Assembly (NCBI RefSeq): GCF_002975205.1
Contig: NZ_PCOC01000002.1
Location: 1,565,001-1,629,000, forward strand
Reading direction: 5' to 3'
Origin: Ochrobactrum vermis
GTDB taxonomy: Bacteria; Pseudomonadota; Alphaproteobacteria; Rhizobiales; Rhizobiaceae
DNA: 64,000 nt
Part shown: positions 35,355 to 44,569 of the stretch, in pieces
Numbering within the stretch: position 1 is the stretch's first letter
Layout: each line of letters opens with the position of its first letter
Translations under genes and position numbers: made by a program
Notes under the pieces: generated by a model
The model's input: only the letters and a program-made list of their open reading frames with translations
The model's database searches: none
Told to the model about the DNA's origin: nothing

Positions 35355-36896
35355 ATGGGAGGATTGCCGTCAGCGACAGCGCGCGCGGATACCGCGCCTA
35401 TACTGCTGAAGCTGGATTCAGTTTCCAAAGAATTTCCGGGCGTCAAAGCCCTGTCGAATGTCAGCTTCGAATTGCGGGCGGGTGAAGTCCATGCCGTCTG
35501 CGGCGAGAATGGCGCTGGCAAATCGACCCTGATGAAGATCGTCAGCGGCGTCTATCAGCCGGACGGTGGGACGATCCATTATCGCGATCAGCCTGTCCGC
35601 TTTGCTTCCACGCTTGAATCGGAAGCTGCAGGCATCGCCATCATCCATCAGGAACTGAACCTCGTTCCGCACCTGAGCGTGGCCGAGAACATCTATCTGG
35701 CTCGCGAGCCGAAACGCGGTTTTTTCGTCGATCGCCGCAAGCTGAAGGAAGACGCACAACGCTGCCTCGACCGGCTTGGCGTCAAGATTGATCCGTCGGC
35801 ACAGGTGCTGAACCTGTCGGTGGCCCAATGTCAGATGGTGGAAATCGCCAAGGCTCTTTCGCTCAATGCATCCGTCCTCATCATGGACGAGCCGACCTCC
35901 TCGCTGACGGAACAAGAAGCACAGCTTCTGTTCAAGGTCATCCGCGATCTGAAGGCGCAAGGCACCGGCATTGTCTATATTTCGCATCGTCTCGATGAAA
36001 TGGCGGAGATCGTCGACCGCGTCACCATACTGCGCGACGGGCGTTATGTCTGGACCAGGGATTTTGACGATGTCACCGTCGATGAAATCGTGGCCGGCAT
36101 GGTCGGACGCTCGCTTGACGAGAAGTTTCCCGAACCGACACGAAAGCCGACGGACGAAGTCATTTTCTCCGTTGCCGGGCTGACGCGGAGCGGCGTCTTC
36201 GAGAATATCGGTTTTGAACTGAAGCGCGGGGAAATCCTCGGCTTTGCCGGGCTGATGGGCGCGGGACGCACGGAAGTGGCCCGCGCGATCTTCGGCGCCG
36301 ATCCGCATGACACCGGAACCATCGTGCTTGAGGGCGAGACGCTTTCCATTTCCAGCCCGCGCGACGCTATCGAAGCGGGCATCGCCTATCTGTCGGAAGA
36401 CCGCAAGGCGCAAGGACTGGCCGTCAAGATGCCGGTCGATGCCAATCTGACTCTCGCCAATATGGAAGCGGTCAGCAGCGCTTATGGCGTCATCGATTTC
36501 GAGCGCCAGCGGCAGGCCAGCCAGCGTTATGTCGATCTCCTCAATATCAAGACGCCGGGACTGGCCCAGCCAGTTCGGCTGCTGTCGGGCGGCAACCAGC
36601 AAAAGATCATCATCGGCAAATGGCTGTTCCGCGAGCCGCGCATCATGTTCTTCGACGAACCGACGCGTGGCATCGATGTCGGCGCGAAATTTGCGATCTA
36701 CCAGATCATGGACGAATTGGCGGCACGCGGCATCGGCATTGTGCTGATCAGCTCGGAACTGCCGGAAATTCTCGGACTTTCGGACCGCGTGGCGGTCTTT
36801 CACGAGGGACACATCACGGCTGTCCTGAACACTGCGGCTACATCGCAGGAAGAAATCATGACCTATGCCTCCGGTCGGGGCCGGCAGGACAAATGA
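35355..36896 (+). CDS. Sugar ABC transporter ATP-binding protein, RbsA-like
   Basis: The start is the ATG after GGGAGGAAG, giving 513 residues with two fused nucleotide-binding domains. The first has Walker A GENGAGKST, signature LSVAQCQMVEIAKAL and Walker B VLIMDEPTSSL. The second is atypical as usual for RbsA/MglA: GLMGAGRTEVARAIFG for Walker A, LLSGGNQQKIIIGKWL, and IMFFDEPTRGIDVGAK. It should energise sugar uptake with the permease and binding protein encoded next. The signature of the first domain (LSVAQ) is a common variant in this family. Confidence 0.95.
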   Translation: MGGLPSATARADTAPILLKLDSVSKEFPGVKALSNVSFELRAGEVHAVCGENGAGKSTLMKIVSGVYQPDGGTIHYRDQPVRFASTLESEAAGIAIIHQELNLVPHLSVAENIYLAREPKRGFFVDRRKLKEDAQRCLDRLGVKIDPSAQVLNLSVAQCQMVEIAKALSLNASVLIMDEPTSSLTEQEAQLLFKVIRDLKAQGTGIVYISHRLDEMAEIVDRVTILRDGRYVWTRDFDDVTVDEIVAGMVGRSLDEKFPEPTRKPTDEVIFSVAGLTRSGVFENIGFELKRGEILGFAGLMGAGRTEVARAIFGADPHDTGTIVLEGETLSISSPRDAIEAGIAYLSEDRKAQGLAVKMPVDANLTLANMEAVSSAYGVIDFERQRQASQRYVDLLNIKTPGLAQPVRLLSGGNQQKIIIGKWLFREPRIMFFDEPTRGIDVGAKFAIYQIMDELAARGIGIVLISSELPEILGLSDRVAVFHEGHITAVLNTAATSQEEIMTYASGRGRQDK

Positions 36897-36906
36897 GGAC
36901 GGAGTA

Positions 36907-37944
36907 ATGGCCGAAATCACTACGGACAAGCCCCAGCAGACAGAAAAATCCAAGGGGCTGAGCGATCGTCAGAAGGATATCATCCAGAAATTTGCGGCTG
37001 TCGGCAGCCTGATCATTCTGGCGGCGATCTTTTCGGTCACCAGCAGCGCCTTCATGACCGTCAACAATGCGATGACCATCGCATTGCAGGTGACCTCGAT
37101 CGCATTTCTCGGCATCGGCGCGACCTATGTCATCATTACGGGCGGCATTGATCTTTCGGTCGGTTCGGTTCTGGCGCTTGCCGGTGTCGTAGCGGCACTG
37201 GCGGTCAAGGAGCTTTCGCTGCCCATCCCGCTCGCCATGCTGCTCGGCATACTGACAGGATCGCTCTGCGGCCTCATCAACGGCTTCGTCATCACCAAGC
37301 TCAAGCTGCCGCCCTTCATTGCCACGCTCGGCATGATGCTGATCGCGCGCGGTGTAGCACTGCAAATCACTGGTGCACGCGCCGTCTCCGGCCTTGGCGA
37401 ATCCTTCGGTGTGTTGGGCAACGGCTCGCTGTTCCGCATCGAGAGCATCGACGAACAGGGCTTTCCGGTCGTCACCTTCCCCGGCATCCCGTACCCGGTG
37501 GTGCTGATGATCGTGATCGCGATTGCGGCAGCACTCGTATTGAACCGAACGGTACTCGGTCGTCATATCTATGCCATCGGCTCGAATGCCGAGGCCGCAC
37601 GGCTTTCAGGCGTCAATGTCGCCCGCGTGACAGCATTCACCTATGTTGTTTCGGGAACGCTGGCGGGTCTGACGGGCTGCGTTCTCATGTCCCGCCTCGT
37701 GACGGCACAGCCCAACGAAGGCGTCGCCTATGAGCTGGACGCCATTGCAAGCGCGGTCATCGGCGGCACATCGCTCATTGGAGGCGTCGGTACGATTTCG
37801 GGCACGTTCATCGGCTCGTTCGTCATCGGAATCTTACGGAACGGCCTCAACATGAACGGCATTTCCGCTTTTACACAGCAGATCATCATCGGCCTCGTCA
37901 TTCTGGTCACCGTATGGATCGACCAGATGCGCAACCGCCGATGA
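36907..37944 (+). CDS. Sugar ABC transporter permease, RbsC-like
   Basis: The start is the ATG of MAEITTDKPQQTEKSKGL (345 residues), with GGAG just upstream. About eight to ten membrane segments are present, with the family motifs GGIDLSVGSVLALAGVVAAL, NGFVITKLKLPPFIATLGMM, GRHIYAIGSNAEAARLSGVN and IGGTSLIGGVGTISGTFIG. These are hallmarks of the BPD_transp_2 permeases for ribose, xylose, galactose and related sugars. It follows the ATPase gene by ten bases. Confidence 0.95.
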   Translation: MAEITTDKPQQTEKSKGLSDRQKDIIQKFAAVGSLIILAAIFSVTSSAFMTVNNAMTIALQVTSIAFLGIGATYVIITGGIDLSVGSVLALAGVVAALAVKELSLPIPLAMLLGILTGSLCGLINGFVITKLKLPPFIATLGMMLIARGVALQITGARAVSGLGESFGVLGNGSLFRIESIDEQGFPVVTFPGIPYPVVLMIVIAIAAALVLNRTVLGRHIYAIGSNAEAARLSGVNVARVTAFTYVVSGTLAGLTGCVLMSRLVTAQPNEGVAYELDAIASAVIGGTSLIGGVGTISGTFIGSFVIGILRNGLNMNGISAFTQQIIIGLVILVTVWIDQMRNRR

Positions 37945-37953
37945 GAGGGGAGA

Positions 37954-37974
37954 CGGAATGCGTCAGGCATTCCG
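37954..37974 (+). other. Intercistronic hairpin before the binding-protein gene
   Basis: Perfect eight-base arms CGGAATGC and GCATTCCG around GTCAG lie between permease and binding-protein genes. Such hairpins often shield the 5' end of the binding-protein message and so raise its level; that role is inferred here. Confidence 0.6.
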
Positions 37975-38014
37975 TAAAAGGGTAGAGCCAAGAGCTCGAT
38001 AACAGGAGGAAAGC

Positions 38015-38956
38015 ATGCGTAAACTGGTGTCTGCATTGATGGCTTCGGCCTTTGTTCTTGCCGGAGCGGCAAGTGCTTCGGCTGGTGAAATCGCCGTTAT
38101 CGTGAAGACCGTGAATTCGACTTTCTGGCAGAACGTCCAGAAGGGTGCAGAAGCTGCGATCAAGGATTCCAAGGATCACACCATGACCTTTCAGGGTCCT
38201 GCGGCTGAATCGGCCATCGCCGATCAGGTGAACCTGGTGGAAAACGCCGTGAACCGTAAAGTGGACGCGATCCTGCTTGCTCCGTCCGACCCGGATGCAT
38301 TGACGCCCGCCGTGAAAAAGGCCTGGGAAGCCCGCATTCCGGTCGTCATCATCGACTCGCAGCTCGCCGACGGTGCCGACAAATACTACCAGTCGTTCCT
38401 CGCCACCGATAACCGCAAGGCCGGTGAAGCGGCAGCCAAGGCCCTGATCGACAAGGCAGGCACGACCGGCAAGATCGCCGTCATGTCCTATGTTGCAGGT
38501 GCCGGCTCGGAAATCGGGCGCGTCGGCGGCTTCGTGGATTACATCAAGGCCAATTCCAAGCTGGAAGTCGTCGGCCCTTATTACTCGCAGTCGCAGATGG
38601 CGACGGCGCTCAACCAGACCACCGACGTTCTGGCGGCTAATGGCGATCTCGTCGGCATCTTCGGTGCCAACGAACCGACCGCCATCGGCATGGGCCGCGC
38701 GATCAAGCAGGCAGGCAAGGCCGGCAAGCTCGTCGCCGTCGGCTTCGACGGCAATCAGGACCTGCAGGAATTCGTCAAGGACGGTACACTCAACGCCATC
38801 GTCGTTCAGGGTTCCTATCAGATGGGCGAAAAGGGCATTGAAACCCTGCTGAAGGTGCTGAACAAGGAAAAGGTCGAGAAGTTCGTCGATACGGGTGCCG
38901 TTGTCGTCACCAAGGACAATGTCGACCAGCCGGAAGCCAAGAACGTGCTTTACTAA
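38015..38956 (+). CDS. Periplasmic sugar-binding protein, RbsB-like
   Basis: A 313-residue secreted protein with a Sec signal peptide (MRKLVSALMASAFVLAGA, cut after ASASA). The mature part is a type I periplasmic-binding fold (Peripla_BP_4): EIAVIVKTVNSTFWQNVQKG, QVNLVENAVNRKVDAILLAPSD (split), VVIIDSQLADG, VGIFGANEPTAIGMGRAI and GFDGNQDLQEFVKDG. It brings the substrate to the RbsA/RbsC-like transporter. AGGAGGA precedes the ATG and a strong terminator ends the operon. The exact sugar is unknown; ribose, xylose or a polyol are all plausible. Confidence 0.95.
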   Translation: MRKLVSALMASAFVLAGAASASAGEIAVIVKTVNSTFWQNVQKGAEAAIKDSKDHTMTFQGPAAESAIADQVNLVENAVNRKVDAILLAPSDPDALTPAVKKAWEARIPVVIIDSQLADGADKYYQSFLATDNRKAGEAAAKALIDKAGTTGKIAVMSYVAGAGSEIGRVGGFVDYIKANSKLEVVGPYYSQSQMATALNQTTDVLAANGDLVGIFGANEPTAIGMGRAIKQAGKAGKLVAVGFDGNQDLQEFVKDGTLNAIVVQGSYQMGEKGIETLLKVLNKEKVEKFVDTGAVVVTKDNVDQPEAKNVLY

Positions 38957-38980
38957 GCCGGGACGGCTCAAAAACAGGAA

Positions 38981-39007
38981 AGGGAGGCAAAATGCCTCCC
39001 TTTTTTT
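38981..39007 (+). terminator. Strong terminator of the ribose-type ABC operon
   Basis: Perfect nine-base arms AGGGAGGCA and TGCCTCCCT around AAA end in a run of seven T residues, 25 bases after the stop. Confidence 0.95.
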
Positions 39008-39057
39008 ACGCATTATCCAACGCAAAACCGCTTCGCAATTTTGCTGGAAATGCTCTG

Positions 39058-39783
39058 TCAACGACCGTTCTGCTCGCGCCAGTTCTGGAACTTGCGCTCG
39101 GTCTCTTCCTTCGTGCACGGATAGAGGCCGACAATGGTGGCACCGTTCAGCACTTCTTCCAGCACGAAATCCTCATAGGTTTCCATACCGATACATTCCG
39201 CTGCAATTTCATCGGCAAGATGAGCCGGAATGACCATCACACCGTCGGCATCGCCGAGCAGCACATCGCCCGGAAACACCGCCGCATCACCGCAGGCGAT
39301 GGGCACATTGATGTCCACCGCCTCATGCAACGTCAGATTGGTCGGTGCGGAAGGCTTTGCGCAATAGGCAGGCATATCAAGCTCGCCGATCCCGCTGACA
39401 TCGCGAAAGCCGCCGTCAGAAACAATCCCCGCCGCGCCGCGCAAGGCGAGCCTTGTCACGAGGATCGACCCGGCTGTCGCCGCGCGCGCATCCTTGCGCG
39501 CATCCATCACCAGCACCCAACCGGGCGGACAGGTTTCTATCGCGACGCGCTGCTTGTGGTCCGGATTGCGGAAAACCGTGATGGGATTGCGGTCCTCACG
39601 CGCCGGGATGTAGCGCAACGTGAAGGCCTGACCGACCATATTTTCGCGCTTGCGCCCCACCGGCAGCACGCCCTGAATGAACTGGTTACGCAGGCCGCGC
39701 TTGTAAAGCGCCGTTGCAACAGAAGCCGTCGAAACCGTCTTCAGCTTCGTCCGTGTTTCCTCGGAAAGCACATAATCTGACAT
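39058..39783 (-). CDS. RraA-like family protein (aldolase-type fold)
   Basis: A 241-residue RraA/HMG-aldolase-like protein. The core motif is GDAAVFPGDVLLGDADGVMVIPAHLADEI (broken after the loop), with GSILVTRLALRGAAGIVSDGGFRD before it giving the GG-x-RD motif. In this family the Arg and Asp bind pyruvate-type substrates and metal, and some members are class II aldolases. RNase E inhibition, for which RraA is named, is a different role. As last gene of a sugar-acid operon it may split a 2-keto-4-hydroxy acid; this is inferred from context. Confidence 0.9.
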   Translation of the reverse strand: MSDYVLSEETRTKLKTVSTASVATALYKRGLRNQFIQGVLPVGRKRENMVGQAFTLRYIPAREDRNPITVFRNPDHKQRVAIETCPPGWVLVMDARKDARAATAGSILVTRLALRGAAGIVSDGGFRDVSGIGELDMPAYCAKPSAPTNLTLHEAVDINVPIACGDAAVFPGDVLLGDADGVMVIPAHLADEIAAECIGMETYEDFVLEEVLNGATIVGLYPCTKEETERKFQNWREQNGR

Positions 39784-39795
39784 CGAGGCTGCCTC

Positions 39796-41529
39796 TCAAT
39801 AAATGACCGGTTCGTCGACTGGACGGCCGAAATCGGTTTTCAGGAAGTCGAAATCGCAGCCCTTGTCGGCCTGTTCGACATGTTTGGAAAAGACAAAGCC
39901 GTAGCCGCGCTCATATTTGGGTGGTGGCGTTTGCCAGGCCGCACGCCGTGCCGCCAGCTCCTCATCCGAAACCAGCATGTTGAGACTGCGGGCTGGAATG
40001 TCGAGCTCGACCATATCGCCGGTCTTCAACAGGGCAAGCGGACCGCCGATGAAGGATTCCGGCGCGACATGCAAAACACACGCGCCGAAACTGGTTCCCG
40101 ACATGCGCGCATCCGAAATGCGCACCATATCGCGCAGTCCAAGCTTCAGCAGCGCTTTTGGCATCGGGATCATGCCCCATTCCGGCATGCCCGGCCCGCC
40201 CTGCGGACCGGCATTGCGCAGCACCAGAACCGTGTCCGGCGTCATCGGATAATCGGGATCGTCTATGATCTTCTTCAGGTCCGGGTAGCTGTCTGCAACG
40301 AGTGCCGGACCTTTGTGACGGTGAAAGCGGGGGTCGCAGGCTGCAGGCTTTATCACCGCGCCATCGGGACAAAGATTGCCTTTCAGCACCGCAAGCGAAC
40401 CCTCATGATAGACCGGATTGGAAAGCGGACGGATCACGTCCTCATTCCATATGTTGACGTCTTCCAGACCATCGGTCAGCGGCTTGCCGGTCACAGTCAC
40501 TGCGGAAGGATCAAGCTTGTCGCCAAGCTGCTTCATCAACGCCCGCAGCCCGCCTGCATAATAGAAATCCTCCATCAGATAGGTCGTGCCGGAAGGCCTG
40601 ATATTGGCGATCACAGGTGTCGTGCGTCCGATACGGTCCAGATCGTCCAGTTCCAGCGGCACGCCTGCCCGGCGTGCCATCGCGATCAGATGAATGATGG
40701 CATTTGTCGAACATCCCGTCGCCATCGCAACAGTGACGGCATTGGTTATTGCGGCGGGCGTCATGATCTTTTCCGGCGTCAGATCCTCCCAGACCATCTC
40801 GACGATGCGGCGACCGCATTGCGTGGACATGCGCTGATGGTTGGCATCCGCAGCCGGGATCGATGATGCGCCGGGAAGCGTCAGCCCCATGGCTTCGGCA
40901 ATCGCGGTCATGGTCGACGCAGTTCCCATGGTCATGCAATGGCCGTAGGACCGCGCGATACCACCTTCGATCCCCTGCCATTCCTCCTTGGAAATGGTGC
41001 CTGCACGGCGCTCGTCCCAATATTTGAAGCCATCCGTACCGGAGCCCAGATATTTACCGGCATAATTGCCGCGCAACATTGGTCCGGCGGGCAGGAAGAC
41101 GAACGGCAATCCCATGCTGACCGCACCCATGACGAGGCCGGGCGTGGTCTTGTCACAGCCACCCATCAGCACCGCGCCGTCGATCGGATGCGAGCGCAGA
41201 AGCTCCTCGGTCTCCATCGCCAGCAGATTGCGATAGAGCATGGTTGTCGGCTTCACGAAATTTTCCGACAGCGACAATGCAGGCAGTTCCATCGGGAAGC
41301 CGCCCGCCTGCAGGATGCCGCGCTTGACCCATTCCACCCGATCCTTGAAATGCATGTGGCAAGGCTGGGCCTCGGACCATGTATTTATGATGGCGATGAT
41401 CGGACGGCCTTCCCAGTCGACCGGATCGTATCCCATCTGCATGGTGCGCGAACGATGGCCAAATGATCGTTGATCATCGGGCAGCATCCAGCGCGCCGAG
41501 CGCAGGTCACCATAGGTCTTTCTCGTCAT
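39796..41529 (-). CDS. IlvD/Edd-family sugar-acid dehydratase (arabinonate-type)
   Basis: A 577-residue Fe-S dehydratase. The cluster-binding cysteines are visible at C57 (SEAQPCHMHF), C125 (MGGCDKTTPG) and C198 (YGHCMTMGTAST). The C-terminal domain has RNAGPQGGPGMPEWGM, RISDARMSGTSFGACVLHVAPES (split) and GPLALLKTGDMVELDIPAR. Length and details fit the subgroup that dehydrates L-arabinonate, D-xylonate or other aldonates to 2-keto-3-deoxy acids, not dihydroxy-acid dehydratase of branched-chain synthesis. It lies in a sugar-acid operon with its own ABC importer. Confidence 0.93.
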   Translation of the reverse strand: MTRKTYGDLRSARWMLPDDQRSFGHRSRTMQMGYDPVDWEGRPIIAIINTWSEAQPCHMHFKDRVEWVKRGILQAGGFPMELPALSLSENFVKPTTMLYRNLLAMETEELLRSHPIDGAVLMGGCDKTTPGLVMGAVSMGLPFVFLPAGPMLRGNYAGKYLGSGTDGFKYWDERRAGTISKEEWQGIEGGIARSYGHCMTMGTASTMTAIAEAMGLTLPGASSIPAADANHQRMSTQCGRRIVEMVWEDLTPEKIMTPAAITNAVTVAMATGCSTNAIIHLIAMARRAGVPLELDDLDRIGRTTPVIANIRPSGTTYLMEDFYYAGGLRALMKQLGDKLDPSAVTVTGKPLTDGLEDVNIWNEDVIRPLSNPVYHEGSLAVLKGNLCPDGAVIKPAACDPRFHRHKGPALVADSYPDLKKIIDDPDYPMTPDTVLVLRNAGPQGGPGMPEWGMIPMPKALLKLGLRDMVRISDARMSGTSFGACVLHVAPESFIGGPLALLKTGDMVELDIPARSLNMLVSDEELAARRAAWQTPPPKYERGYGFVFSKHVEQADKGCDFDFLKTDFGRPVDEPVIY

Positions 41530-41631
41530 TTCCCTACCTTCCCGATCAGAACGTATTCCAAAGGGCGCGAAACGCGCCTTCGGAAAAAATGCAATTCAAA
41601 ACGAATATTCATGAGGGGATTAGCGACCACG

Positions 41632-42516
41632 CTACGCTCCCCTCATCCGGCCCACCGGCGCCCCGACAACCGAAGCTTGCGCCAGAAACACGCCACCCGA
41701 CCGGGGGGCCGCCTCCAAAGCTACTTCCGGCAACTGGCGATGCGAGGTGATGGCCAGAAGCGTCAGATCGGGCCCGCAAAAGCAGGGCATCGTCGGGGCC
41801 GGAACCGGCACCGGAACCTTTTCAAGCAGATTGCCCTCGCGGTCGAAGCGGTTCAGGACACCCGCAGATACGCCCGCGCTCCAATAAGCGCCCTCGGCAT
41901 CGCAGGCACCGCCATCCGGCCTGCCGCTCAGTTCATCGAGATCGCGAATGCGCTTGCGCCCGCCTATGTCGCCTGTCTCGGGGTCGAAGTCGTAACGGTC
42001 GATCCATGGCCCGCGGGAATCCGTATGAAACATGGTTCTGCCATCCGCCGTCCACGCCAGACCGTTCGAAATCTCGAAGCCTTCGGCCTTCACGGATGCG
42101 TTGCCGTCGCCTGTTACCCGGTAGAGCCGCGATATGGTTTCGCGCTGCGGACGGCCATCCATGCTGCCGATCCAGAACGCACCGTCTGGACCGACCTTGC
42201 CGTCGTTGAGGCGGGAGGTGGCAGGCTCGTCATAGGCGGACCACAGCGGTTCCTGACTGCCGGTTTCTGGATCGAACAGAATGACCTGACGTGACAGCGC
42301 CACCACGAGACGCCCGCTGTCGGTCAATCCGAAGCTTGCCACCTGACTTGCAAAGGACCATTCACGAAGCACACCCCTATCGGCGTCAATGTCTATTTCA
42401 TATATGCGGCGCCCATAGATATCGCAGGCGAAAAGTGCCCCCCTGCGGTCATCCCAGACCGGACTTTCCATCAGTTGACCGCGCAGATCGGCTATGCAGC
42501 GAAACGGTCCCATCAT
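41632..42516 (-). CDS. SMP-30/gluconolactonase-family lactonase
   Basis: A 294-residue six-bladed propeller enzyme that hydrolyses sugar lactones using one divalent metal. The metal-site residues are in MESPVWDDRRGALFACDI (Glu), SRLNDGKVGPDGAFWIGSM (Asn, split) and ISNGLAWTADGRTMFHTDS (Asn, Asp). RPDGGACDAEGAYWSAG is another family motif. It overlaps the upstream enolase-superfamily gene by ATGA. It would open the lactone formed by oxidation of an aldose, or a lactone imported as such; no sugar dehydrogenase is encoded in this operon. Confidence 0.93.
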   Translation of the reverse strand: MMGPFRCIADLRGQLMESPVWDDRRGALFACDIYGRRIYEIDIDADRGVLREWSFASQVASFGLTDSGRLVVALSRQVILFDPETGSQEPLWSAYDEPATSRLNDGKVGPDGAFWIGSMDGRPQRETISRLYRVTGDGNASVKAEGFEISNGLAWTADGRTMFHTDSRGPWIDRYDFDPETGDIGGRKRIRDLDELSGRPDGGACDAEGAYWSAGVSAGVLNRFDREGNLLEKVPVPVPAPTMPCFCGPDLTLLAITSHRQLPEVALEAAPRSGGVFLAQASVVGAPVGRMRGA

Positions 42517-43712
42517 TCAGCTTCCGTCTTTCGCCGGATGACATCGGGATGATCGAACACGAAATCGGAGAGTTCCAGTCCGAGACCTGCCCCCTCGAAA
42601 GGATAGATCACGCCGTTCTCGATACGGGGCATCACAGTCACCAGATCGCGGTACCAGGACGTGTAATAGGCACGGACCGATTCCTGATAGATCGCATTGG
42701 GCGCATTGAGAGACAGGTGAATGGAAGCGGCAAACACCACCGGGCCGGTGCAGTCATGCGGGGCGATGGGGCGCTGGAACGCCTCGGCCATGGTGGCGAT
42801 CTTTTTCGCCTCTGAAAGCCCGCCGCACCATGAAATGTCGAGCATAACATAATCGGAGGCATCGGCGCGCAGGACATCCAGAAACTGCGCGCGCGTCGCC
42901 ATGGTTTCACTGGCGCAAACCGGAATGCCGGACTGGCGCGCATAAACAGCCAGCGCCTGCGGGTTCATCATCTTGATCGGGTCTTCCGACCAGAAAGGCC
43001 GGAAGGCTTTCAGTTCACGCGCAATAGCCAGCGCCGACGTCAGGTCCCACATGGAATGGAACTCGACCATGATTTCCATCCGGTCGCCAACCGCATCGCG
43101 TATCTGGCGAAACGGTTCCAGCGCCTTGTCGAGATCACCGGCATGGATAAAGTTTCCGCCGGATGCGACGGCAAACGGGTCGAAAGGCCAGATTTTCATG
43201 GCCGTGATACCTTCCGACAAAAGGCTTTCTGCAAGTGCGCCTGCATCCCTGTGAAAGGCAAGCTGATCCTCGTAGGGCCCTTCCTTCGCCTCGTCGGCAT
43301 CGCCAATATAACGGCGTGCGCCGCTCTTGTTATAGGTGTAACCGGCGCAGGTATTGTAGGTCCGGATCGATTGCCGCGACAGGCCGCCGAGCAACTGGTG
43401 GATCGGCTGGCCGGTCACCTTGCCGAATATATCCCACAGCGCGATGTCGATTGCCGAGGCGGCACGAATTTCCACCCCCGACGAGCGAAAACCGACATAG
43501 GGTTCCAGCAGCAGTTTGGAGATGCGGTCGATCTCCAGCGGGTTCTGGCCAACGAGCAGCGGCGCTATATCGCTATGGATATAGGCTGCGACCGCATTTG
43601 CGCCGCGAAATGTCTCGCCAAGGCCGACAATGCCTTCATCTGTATGGACCTGCACCCACACTATGTTGTTGAGGTGCGGAAGCTGCACCGTTTCGATAGC
43701 CGTGATTTTCAT
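42513..43712 (-). CDS. Enolase-superfamily enzyme, mandelate racemase subgroup
   Basis: The start is the ATG of MKITAIETVQLP, giving 399 residues. The N-terminal capping domain (GLGETFRGANAVAAYIHSDI) is followed by the barrel. Key residues are K173 in AMKIWPF, metal ligands E217 (VEFHSMW), E243 (WSEDPIK) and E269 (ASETMATR), and the His-Asp pair D292 (LDISWCGG) and H319 (APHDCTG). This arrangement marks acid-sugar dehydratases or racemases of the mandelate racemase subgroup. The KxW motif replaces the usual KxK or KxH. Substrate is unknown; an epimerase or cycloisomerase role is possible. Confidence 0.92.
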   Translation of the reverse strand: MKITAIETVQLPHLNNIVWVQVHTDEGIVGLGETFRGANAVAAYIHSDIAPLLVGQNPLEIDRISKLLLEPYVGFRSSGVEIRAASAIDIALWDIFGKVTGQPIHQLLGGLSRQSIRTYNTCAGYTYNKSGARRYIGDADEAKEGPYEDQLAFHRDAGALAESLLSEGITAMKIWPFDPFAVASGGNFIHAGDLDKALEPFRQIRDAVGDRMEIMVEFHSMWDLTSALAIARELKAFRPFWSEDPIKMMNPQALAVYARQSGIPVCASETMATRAQFLDVLRADASDYVMLDISWCGGLSEAKKIATMAEAFQRPIAPHDCTGPVVFAASIHLSLNAPNAIYQESVRAYYTSWYRDLVTVMPRIENGVIYPFEGAGLGLELSDFVFDHPDVIRRKTEAE

Positions 43713-43723
43713 TCTATTATGCC

Positions 43724-44566
43724 TCAATGCGCGGATGGTTGACGGTTGCGCGCAACGATCTGCGTCGGATTGACGAAGCGCAGTGCCAGAAGCAGCCATA
43801 CCAGCGAGGTGACCATGTAAATGACCGCCATGGCGTCGATGGACTGGACGGAGCGGACCCCGGCAGCGAACACCGAATAATAGAGCGCGACGACGAGTGT
43901 TTGCGATGTCGGCCCTGCAGTCAGGAAGGTCAGCTCGAACATCGCAACCGTGCGCACCAGAACTAGCAGCATGGCCGCAAGCACGCCCGGCATCAGCATG
44001 GGCAGAAGCACATGGATGAAGAGCTTGAACGTGCCTGCGCCGAACACGCGCGCTGCCGCCTCGACCTTCGGGTCGATCTGCTCGATGAAGGGTATCATCA
44101 CCAGAATGACAAACGGCACCGTCGGCACGAGATTGGCCAGAACGACACCCCAGAACGTGCCGCCCACGCCGAACTTGTAAAGCACGGTCGCCAGCGGAAT
44201 GCCGAAGGTTATCGGCGGCACCAGAAGCGGCAGCAGGAAGATCAGGAGCACCAGCTTCTTGCCCCGAAAATCACGGCGCGCCATGGCATAGGCTGCCGTG
44301 ACGCCCAGAATGCCTGACAGGATCACCACGGCAAAGACGACCTGAAAGGTGACCACAAGTACCTGATCAAGCTGGAATTCAGCCCAGGCCGCCGCATACC
44401 AGCGCGTGGTAAACGCATCCGGCAGCCATGTGCCGAGCCAGCGCGTGCCGAAACTCGAAACCACCACGGCTGTGATGACCGCCAGAACATTCAGCACGAA
44501 GAAGCCGGTCACAAGCCAGACAAGGGTGATCCAGAGCTTGGAAAGTATGGAAGTATCGCGGATCAT
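43724..44566 (-). CDS. ABC transporter permease 2, PotC-type
   Basis: A 280-residue inner-membrane permease with six membrane segments. The BPD_transp_1 EAA loop is EAAARVFGAGTFKLFIHVLLPMLMPG (split), which contacts the ATPase. The N-terminal helix and the cytoplasmic loop AMARRDFRGKKLVLLIFLLP are typical of PotC/ThiP-like subunits. It follows the first permease gene by three bases and precedes the enolase-superfamily gene by eleven. It is part of the importer for the operon's substrate. Confidence 0.94.
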   Translation of the reverse strand: MIRDTSILSKLWITLVWLVTGFFVLNVLAVITAVVVSSFGTRWLGTWLPDAFTTRWYAAAWAEFQLDQVLVVTFQVVFAVVILSGILGVTAAYAMARRDFRGKKLVLLIFLLPLLVPPITFGIPLATVLYKFGVGGTFWGVVLANLVPTVPFVILVMIPFIEQIDPKVEAAARVFGAGTFKLFIHVLLPMLMPGVLAAMLLVLVRTVAMFELTFLTAGPTSQTLVVALYYSVFAAGVRSVQSIDAMAVIYMVTSLVWLLLALRFVNPTQIVARNRQPSAH

Positions 44567-44569
44567 GAC

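Noticed and set aside
35418..36953. A 511-codon - strand frame across the RbsA-like gene
   Set aside because: The + strand product has all ABC ATPase motifs; the antisense product has none and is rich in Asp, His and Arg, as expected of a shadow frame.
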